Source: Stomoxys calcitrans
Lineage: Eukaryota > Arthropoda > Insecta > Diptera > Muscidae
Length of the DNA stretch: 64,000 bases
Direction: 5' to 3'
Assembly: GCF_963082655.1 (NCBI RefSeq)
Contig: NC_081553.1
Coordinates: forward strand, 42,637,812 to 42,701,811
The position numbers and the translations under genes were made by a program. The notes below the pieces were generated by a model. It had not been told where the DNA came from. It ran no database searches and saw only the letters and a list, made by a program, of their open reading frames with translations. Numbering within the stretch: position 1 is the first letter of the stretch; each line of letters starts with the position of its first letter. Positions 56,199-64,000 of this stretch are shown piece by piece.

Positions 56199-58538
56199 TT
56201 TATACCCACCACCGAAGGAGGGGGGTTTATTCATTTTGTCATTCCGTTTGCAACAGATCGAAATATCCATTCCGACTCTATAAAGTATATATATATTCTT
56301 GGTCAGCGTATAAATCTAAGACGATCTAGACATGTCCGTCCGTCTGTCCGCCTGTCTGTTGAAATCACGCTACAGTCTTTAAAAATAGAGATATTAAGCT
56401 GACATTTTGTACAGAGTCGTTTTTTGTCCATAAGCAGGTTAAGTTCAAAGATGGGTCATATCGGACTATATCTTGATATAGCCCCCATATAGACCGATCG
56501 GCCGATTTAGGGTCTTAGGCCCATAAAAGCCACATTTATTATCCGATTTTGCTGAAAATTAAGACTGTGAGTTATGTTAGGCTCTTCAACATCCTTCGTC
56601 AATTTGGCCTTGATCGGTCTAGACTTGGATATAGCTGCCATATAGACCGATCCTCCGATTTAGGGTCTTTGGCCGATAAAAGCCACATTTATTATCTGAT
56701 TTTGCTGAAATTTGGGACTGTGAGTTGTGTTAGACCCTTCGACATCCTTCGTCAGTTTTGCGCAGATCGGTCCAGATTTGGATATAGCCCCCATATAGAC
56801 CGATCGGCCGATTTAGGGTCTTAGGCCTGAAAAGCCACATTTATTATCCGATTTTGCTGAAAATTAAGACAGTGAGTTGTGTTAGGCCCTTCAACATCCT
56901 TCGTCAATTTGGCCTTGATCGGTCCAGACTTGGGTATAGCTGCCATATAGACCGATCCTCCGATTTACGGTCTTACGCCGATAAAAGCCACATTTATTAT
57001 CTGATTTTGCTGAAATTTGGGACTGTGAGTTGTGTTAGACCCTTCGACATCCTTCGTCAATTTTGCGCAGATCGGTTCAGATTTGGATATAGCTGCCATA
57101 TATACCGATCCTCCGATTAGGGTTTTTGGCCTATAAAAGCCACATTTATTATCCGATTTTNNNNNNNNNNNNNNNNNNNNNNNNNNNNNNNNNNNNNNNN
57201 NNNNNNNNNNNNNNNNNNNNNNNNNNNNNNNNNNNNNNNNNNNNNNNNNNNNNNNNNNNNNNNNNNNNNNNNNNNNNNNNNNNNNNNNNNNNNNNNNNNN
57301 NNNNNNNNNNNNNNNNNNNNNNNNNNNNNNNNNNNNNNNNNNNNNNNNNNNNNNNNNNNNTATAAGCCTGTCGACATACTTGTGCAATAGCGCACATATC
57401 GGTCCAGATTTGGATATAGCTGCCATATGGACGGATCTTTCTTTTTTTTGGTTTTGGCAGCTGTATCCAGATTTGGATTAGCTGCCATATATACCGATCC
57501 TTCGATTTTGGGTCTTAGTCCCATAAAAGCCACATTTATTATACGATTTTGCTGAAATTTAGGACAGTGAGTTAAGTTAGGCCCTTCGACATCCTTCGTT
57601 AATTTGGCCTAGATCGGCCCAGATTTGGTTATAGCTGCGATATAGACCGTTCCTCCGATTTAGGGTCTTAGGCCCATAAAAGCCACATTTATTATCCGAT
57701 TTTTCTGAAATTTGGGACAGTGAGTTGCGTTAGGCCCCTCGACATCTCTCTTCAGTTTGGCCCAGATCGGTCCTGATTTGGAGTCTCAGGCCAATAAAAG
57801 CCACATTTATTACCCGATTTTGCTGAAATTTGGGACGATATTAGGCCCCTCGACATCCTTCATCAATTTGGTCCAGATCGGTCCAGATTTGGTTATAGCT
57901 GCCATATAGGCCGATCCTTTGATTTAGGATCTTAGGCCCATAAAAGCCACATTTATTATCCGATTTTGCTGAAATTTGGGACAGTGGGTTGTATAAGGGC
58001 TTTCGACACCCTTTGCAATTTGGCTCAGATCGGTCCCGATTTGGATATATCTGCCATATAGACCGATCCTCCGATTTACGGTCTTAGGCCCATTAAAGGC
58101 GCATTTATTGTCCGGTGTCCCCGAAATTTGTGACATTGAGTTGTGTTGGGCCCTTGATATACTTCTGCATTATGGTCCGATTCGGTCCACATTTGGCTGT
58201 CATGTAGACCGATATCTCGATTTAAAGTCTTGGGCCCATAAAATGCGCATTTATTGCCCGATGTCACTGAAATTTGACACTGTGATTTATGTTAGGCTCT
58301 TCGACATCAGTGTCGTATATGGTTCAGATCGGTTTATTTTTTGACATAGCTACAAAAAAGACCAATATCTTGTTATACACAATTGAACATTGACTTGTAC
58401 TTATTAGTGTTTGGTCCAAATCGGAACATATTTCGATGTAACTGCTATGGGACATAAGGTATGCAATTTTCACAGGATTTTTATGAAATGTGGTTTACAT
58501 ATACACCCGAGGTGGTGGGTATCCAAAGTTCTTTAATT

Positions 58539-58540
<2 letters not shown>
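56199..58540 (+). mobile_element. HINE-B element with assembly gap and lost hairpin
   Basis: The 5' end is TATACCCACCACCGAAGG with GACATGTCCGTCCGTCTGTC. About twelve monomers follow, some in near-identical neighbouring pairs (56520-56830 and 56830-57130). A 200-N gap lies at 57161-57360. Near the 3' end, CATATACACCCGAGGTGGTG is followed by GGGTATCCAAAGTTC and then directly TTTAATTGTTT. About 22 bases including the hairpin are missing. A 37-T run follows (58540-58576). Confidence 0.83.
57161..57360. other. Assembly gap (200 N)
   Basis: A run of exactly 200 N inside the HINE-B tandem array. The round number suggests a placeholder, so the true array length is unknown. The monomer after the gap is rearranged (TCTTTCTTTTTTTTGG). 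Confidence 0.98.
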
Positions 58541-58576
<36 letters not shown>

Positions 58577-58577
<1 letters not shown>

Positions 58578-59472
58578 ATAAAAATCGGGAGTAACTCTTT
58601 AAGACCTTAATATTCAATACAAATAGTAAAACATTAAATTTACTGAATATAGAATAGTTTTAGGTAGGCACAATTGAAAAGAAAAAGTTTGCTACATTTT
58701 CTATCCCAATTGTTATCATTATATGGCAAGTCTTCAGTATTGTGGAAGTGTTTTATTTTTGTTAAAATTCAACAAAAACAAACAATCACACGAATGAGGA
58801 GAAAAATGCTTCGACAACTCTGTTTATTTGCGGCAACAACAACCCCATCGGCAAAAGCAAAAATATTCAACATTTTCAAACTTCTTGGCTGCGACAGAAC
58901 TTGACCAAGTGATACTTGTAGCGGTTTTAGAATTATTTTCTATTTTCTTTCTTTCTTTTTTTCCTCTCTGTATTTCCCAAACAATAATTGTTGTGGCATT
59001 TTAGCCATTCTGTCTGCCAGTCAGTCAGTCAGTGTGTCTCTAATACGTTAGAGTTTTGTTATTTTTTTTTTAGTTTTTATTGCCATTATTGTCATCATTA
59101 TTAGCCATTTTGACCGGTGTCCAAATGTATGTCCGTAAGCTGCAATGCCATACGAATTGTAAAAAACTATGGTTTTTGTTGCTCTTTGTGTTTTTTTTTT
59201 CTTCTTCTTCAGGACAGAATGAATTAAAGTCTGGACTAGAATATCTTGATACGCATAACTACTTTCACCACCAGCATTTATTTGATTTTTGTTTGTTGTG
59301 TGTTCTGACTTAAGTACTAGTATTTATTCTTTTGATAAATGTCTGCTGCTCCTTTCCCAACTATTGTTAAGCTTTATGTGTACCCTACTCAATGAGAGGG
59401 TATTTGGTTTTATGGGTTACTATGTCCCAAGAATGAAATTTGATGCAGTTCCCATGAAAGATCTGATTTACA
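58577..59472. other. AT-rich non-repetitive stretch, no gene supported
   Basis: T-rich tracts and a CAGTCAGTCAGT patch near 59021 are present. Frames are short and lack features. Confidence 0.5.
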
Positions 59473-60220
59473 TCTTTATATATAAAATTCAATTTGTGTT
59501 TGTTTGTGGGTTTGTAAACTTGTTTGTTCCATATAGACTCAAAAACGACTAAACCGATTAGGTAGTGGTCCGAAAGGAGCAATAGGCTATATAATTTTTT
59601 TTTATCGCTTTGGGGGCGGACCCTCCCCCTTACCACAAAAGTACCAGCCAAAAATAAAAGTGAACCGATTGGGGCAATATGAGACTTAAATGAAAGGTAT
59701 TCAAGAGTAGAGTACAAATTCCATTAAAAATTAAAAAATTGGGTCCAAGTAATTGGGGGCCGCCCCGATCCAGAAAACCCCCCAAAATAGGTTTATTAGA
59801 CGATAATGAAAAAATGGGAATCGAATGAAAGGTATTTGGGAGTAGATTACGAATATGGTCCGGAAGGAACAATAGGCTATATAAATTCCAAGGGGGGAGG
59901 ACCCTCCTACTTACCCCAAAAGTACCACCCAAAACTTAAAGTGGGACAATATGCGACTTAAATGAAAGGTATTCAAGACTAGAGAACGATTTCCATATTA
60001 AAAATTGAGTCCATGTAATTAGGGTCCGCTTCGACCTCAAAACCGCCCAATTTGGTTTATTGGACAATAATGACAATATGGGGCTCGAATGAAAGGTATT
60101 CGCGAGTAGATAACAAATATGGTCAGGAAGGAGGAATAGGCTATATAATTTGTTGAGGTTGGAAGGTGGCGAATCCTCCCCCGTTACCACAATTGTGCAA
60201 AACAAAGTAGTGATTTTATA

Positions 60221-61577
60221 GTAGCTCTATCTAAAAATAAACCGATCTGAACCATATACGACACGGATTTCGAAAAGCCTTACATAAGTCACTGTGTCAA
60301 ATTTCGGTGAAATCAGATTATAAACGCGCCTTTTATGGGGCCAAGACTTTAAATCGATATATCGGTCTACATGACAGCTATATCCAAATCTGGACCGTTT
60401 TGGGCCAAGTTGCTGAACAAAGCATTGTCCCAAATTTCGGCAATATCGGACAACAAATGGGCCGTTTATGGGCCCAAAACCTTAAATCCAGAGATCAATC
60501 TATATGGCAGCTATATTCAAATCTGGTCCAATTTGGGCCAAATTGAAAAGGGACGTCGAAGAGCCTAACTAAACCCACTGTCCCAAATTTCGGCGACATC
60601 GGACAATAAATACGCCTTTTATGGAACCAAAACCTAAAAACGAGAGATCAGTCTATATGGCAGCTATATCCAAATCTGGACCGATCTGTGCGATAATGCA
60701 GTAGGGGCTTAACTTAACTCACAGTCCCAAATTTCGGCGACATCGGACAATAAATGCGCCTTTTATGGGTCTAAGTCCCTAAATCGGAGGATCGGTCTTT
60801 ATGTCAGCTATATTCAAATCTGCTCCGATTTGTGCCAAATTGAAAAAGGACGTCGAAGAGCTTAACTAAACTCACTGTCCAAAATTTCAGCAAATTCGGA
60901 TAGTAAATATGACTTTTAGGGGCCTAAGATCCTAAATCGGAGGCAGCTATAACCAAATCTGGACCGATCTGAGCCAAATTGACGAAGGATCTCGAAGGGC
61001 CTAACACACTTCACTGTCCCAAATTCCAGCAAAATCTGATAATAAATGTGGCTTTTATGGGCCTAAGACCCTAAATCGGAGGATCGGTCCATATTGCAGA
61101 TATATCCAAATCTGGACCGATCTGGACTAAATTGACGAAGGATGTCGAGGGGCCTAGCACAACTAACTATCTTAAATTTCAGTAAAATCAAATAGTAAAT
61201 ATGGCTTTTATGGGCCTAAGACCCTTAATCGGAGGATCGGACTATATGCAGCTATATCCAAATCTGTACCGATCTGAGTCAAATTGACGAAGGATGTCGA
61301 AGGGCCTAACACACTTCACTGTCCCAAATTTCAGCAAAATCGGATAATAAATGTGGCTTTTATGAAGGATCGGGCCATATGGTAGATATATCCAAATCTG
61401 GACTGATCTGAGCCAAATTGACGAAGGGTGTCGAAGGGCCTAACACACCTCACTGTCCCAAATTTCAGCAAAATCGTATAATAAATGTGGCTGTTATTGG
61501 CCTAAGACCCTAAATCGGCGGATCGGTCTATATGGGGGCTATATTAAGATATAGTGCGATGTAGCCCATCTTCGAAG
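60221..61577 (-). mobile_element. HINE-B fragment, both ends missing, inside HelG
   Basis: Monomers run from AAAAATAAACCGATCTGAAC to GGGGGCTATATTAAGATATA, in minus orientation. There is neither a hairpin end nor the microsatellite/5' block. Loss of both termini at the HelG borders is unlike the other clean insertions. Confidence 0.75.
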
Positions 61578-63036
61578 GACAATATGGGTATCAAATGAAA
61601 AGCATGCGGGAGTAGATAACGAATCTGCCATACAAATTCATGTCGAATGTGGTGGGTCACCCCACCCCCACAAAAACGCCCAAAATGGGCACATTAGCCA
61701 ATCACGGATATATGGGACTCGGTTTGTTTGTTCCGTATAGACTAAAAAACGGTAGAACCGATTTTCTCGAAATTTTCGCATATTGTGTAGGTTTGTCTGG
61801 AAGGAAACATAGGCTATGTAATTTTTCGGTATCGATAAGGGGACGGACCCTCCCCCTTAGCCAAAAACATAATGCAAAATCAAAAGTTGACCGATCGTGA
61901 CAATATAGGTATTAAATGAAAGGTATTGGATTGTAGAATGCGAATATGGTATTAAAATTTGTGTCTAAGTACCCATCGGGCTGCCCCAACCCCAAAACTC
62001 CCCTAAACAGACATATTGGACGTTCATTTCATAATGGGGTTCAAATGAAAGGTAGTCGGGAGTAGATTTCGAATCTGGCATTCAAAATCAGATCAAAGTA
62101 TAGGGGGTCATGCCACCCTCAAAAACGCCACTAGACCAATTATAACTATACGAACCGATTTCATAGATTTTCATAGATTGTGTACGTTTGTCTGGAGGGA
62201 AACATAGGCTATATAATTTTTAGATATCAGGTGGAGGCGGACCCTCCTCCTAACCCCAAAAACGCCACCCGTATCCGACCGACGCCACCCGTATCCGAAA
62301 GTGTTCCGATGGGCACAATAAGGGCATCAAACGAATGGTTTTGGAGACCAGAAAACGAATATGGTATTAAAATTTGGGTCCAATACCCAGCGGGCCCCCC
62401 AACCCCAAAACTCCCCTAAACAGATATCTCCGAAGTACATGTCAATATGGGACTCAAATGAAAAGTATTAGGTAGTTGATTACAAATATGGCATAAAATA
62501 TAAGGTCCAAGTAACGGGAGGTTGCCCACCCCCAAATACCCCCAAATGGGCATATTAGCCGACCATGGCTATATGGGACTCAAATGAAAGGTATTAGAGA
62601 GTAGATTACGAATATGACATCAAAATTTTTGTTCAAGTCTAGGTGGCGCTTTTCCTCCTTAAGATACGTCAAATGGGTTATTTGACCCATTATGACAAAT
62701 GGGACTCAAAGGAAAGGTATTGGAGACTAGGAAACGAATATCCAATTTTGGAGTCAAGTGTTTGGGGGTACGCCCTAAAGCACCCCCTAAACTGAACTTC
62801 ATTTGCGTTGGGAATAAAGAACGAATTTGATATCTATTTTCAGTGCAAAATGCCGGTGGCCGCCCCAGCCTTAAAACACCATCCAAACGGTTCATATTTA
62901 CCAGCCATGGCAATATGTGGCTCAAATTAAAGGGATTTTGAAGTGCAGCACGAATTTGATATCCATATTTCAGTCGAAATGTCTGAGGTGCCATCCCTCC
63001 CCTAATGAGAACATTATCCTAAGGACGAACATTATC

Positions 63037-63302
63037 ACCAGGAACCGAGAAGGGGAACATTCTCATACATCAATGAATGCTTTCCGATTCAAGTTTAAAC
63101 TCAATGATAAGGGACTCTTTTTTATAGCCGAGTCCGGACGGAGGCCCGCAGTGCGACACCTCTTTGGGGAAATTTTTTTAAATGACCATGCATGGCATTG
63201 TACCTCGCAAATGTCGCCAACATTAAGAGGGGATGAACACCACTTTATCCGATGTTCTCTCCAGGATTCGAACGTGTTTAGCGTCATAGGCAACAATAGC
63301 AC
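63037..63302 (-). mobile_element. tRNA-derived SINE segment carried inside HelG
   Basis: CCAGGAACCGAGAAGGGG, CTCAATGATAAGGGAC, GCCGAGTCCGGACGGAGG, AATGTCGCCAACATTAAGAG and CCAGGATTCGAACGTG (B-box region on minus) match the other carried copies. Confidence 0.7.
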
Positions 63303-63394
63303 GAATTCGCGAAGCGTCCCCTCTTACCCCTAAAAAGATATTAGAGAGTTAAAGAAGGCGCAGCGGAGCGGTCCCGGTTCGGCTAGTATACATA

Positions 63395-63530
63395 TAAAGC
63401 CACATTTACTATAACTTCCGATGGATTTACCTAAAATTTAGTACAGGATGTTTGATTACCCTTCCGAACACTTTTGTTGAAGTTCTTCAAAATCAGTCCA
63501 GATTTAGATAAAAAGTGTACATACCAATAT
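63395..63530. repeat. Degenerate HINE-B monomer
   Basis: ATAAAGCCACATTTACTATA, AATCAGTCCAGATTTAGATA follow the order of a HINE-B monomer with many changes. Confidence 0.45.
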
Positions 63531-64000
63531 AACCCAATTTACATTAAAGCATAGTTGTGGGGTATCATAAAGTCGATGCCACCTGACACCTTTGCCTTCG
63601 CTTACCTGTTTTATTTGTCTCTTCCCCTACTTAAGGCCTTCTATTACTTATCATCTTCATTTTTTATAGACTTTTCTTTTTGTGCAAAATAACCCAACAC
63701 TTTTTTTCTTTGTCACTGTTTGATGATGATATTATTGTGGTGTTTGTTGCCATCATTATTGGAATGTTTTGACAATGCGCAAATGTTCAATGAAATTGTT
63801 TTATTGTTACCATCATTATTGTTGTGTTGTGGTTGATTTATTATATTAAAGAGTTTTATGCGTTGTAACTTGTCACCATGTAGACACTCGTACACATATG
63901 AATGCTTACGTACAAGTAATTCATTCTTAAAACAATTGGTTTGAATGATAAATGTGATGATGGTAATAAAACAAGAAACTCCAAACCCCAAATTCCTTAT
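63531..64000. other. AT-rich stretch to the window end, no gene supported
   Basis: ATTATTGTTG-type low-complexity patches are present. No persuasive frame or repeat signature is seen. Confidence 0.4.

Larger units (their letters stand above)
59473..63386 (+). mobile_element. HelG element, complete ends, SINE-bearing, hosting a HINE-B fragment
   Basis: TCTTTATATATAAAATTCAA follows an A; CGGCTAG (63386) precedes a T. The 5' region has TTTGTGTTTGTTTGTGGG and GACTCAAAAACGACTAAACC. The body has CGGACCCTCCCCCTTACC and GGCAATATGAGACTTAAATG-type units. HINE-B sequence at 60221-61577 splits it; HelG resumes with GGACAATATGGGTATCAAAT. The SINE segment is at 63037-63302, followed by AAGAAGGCGCAGCGGAGCGG. 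Net length without HINE is about 2.6 kb. Confidence 0.8.

Noticed and set aside
57120..57533. Open frames crossing the N run
   Set aside because: They consist mainly of undetermined residues; no coding claim is possible.

Overview
This window is eukaryotic, AT-rich, repeat-dominated DNA. I found no intact host gene. Several repeat types point to a calyptrate (muscid-like) fly. These are DINE-1/Helentron-type elements with TATACCC ends and an AAGTTCGGCC hairpin, a tRNA-derived SINE, mellifera-type mariner MITEs, and LOA/R1-like and RTE-like non-LTR pieces. The species is inferred from remembered repeat families and was not checked by search.

The dominant class is a set of DINE-1-like elements (called HINE here). 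All share one plan, read 5' to 3': TTATACCC end with a subterminal inverted repeat; a block ending in a TCCG/TCTG microsatellite; a central tandem array; the inverted repeat partner; a palindromic hairpin; a tail ending ACTTGTT. Four subfamilies are distinguished. HINE-A lies at 1840-3504, 9990-11463, 15508-16569, 18355-19250, 25769-27233, 36947-38121 and 54331-55357. HINE-B lies at 6764-8590, 12064-13175, 15380-18222, 34366-36881, 41774-42519, 56199-58540 and 60221-61577. HINE-C lies at 21553-23686, nested in HINE-D at 21178-24417. All four have a central monomer of 153 bp.

The second class is a Helitron-like family (HelG). It starts TCTTATATATA or a close variant, ends CTAG, sits between A and T, and carries ~130-bp internal units. 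Near-complete copies are at 32004-36895 (minus), 40092-41665, 49652-51781 and 59473-63386. Partial copies are at 1535-6754, 13177-14395 and 27234-29738. One subtype carries an antisense SINE just inside its 3' end.

Other elements are five ~237-bp mariner MITEs, one 597-bp Tc1/mariner deletion derivative, a truncated RTE-like element, and scattered decayed pieces of a LOA/R1-like non-LTR element (RT, RNase H, C-terminus and ORF1). A 16-bp CpG-rich satellite with a 688-bp higher-order duplication occupies about 45.4-47.5 kb. Between these are AT-rich stretches without supportable genes. There is one 200-base assembly gap (57161-57360).

Nesting gives a relative order. HINE-A, HINE-B, HelG and MITEs insert into one another and into non-LTR pieces, so several families were active in overlapping periods. 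The window reads as a transposon graveyard or intergenic cluster. Its interest lies in element architecture rather than in genes.
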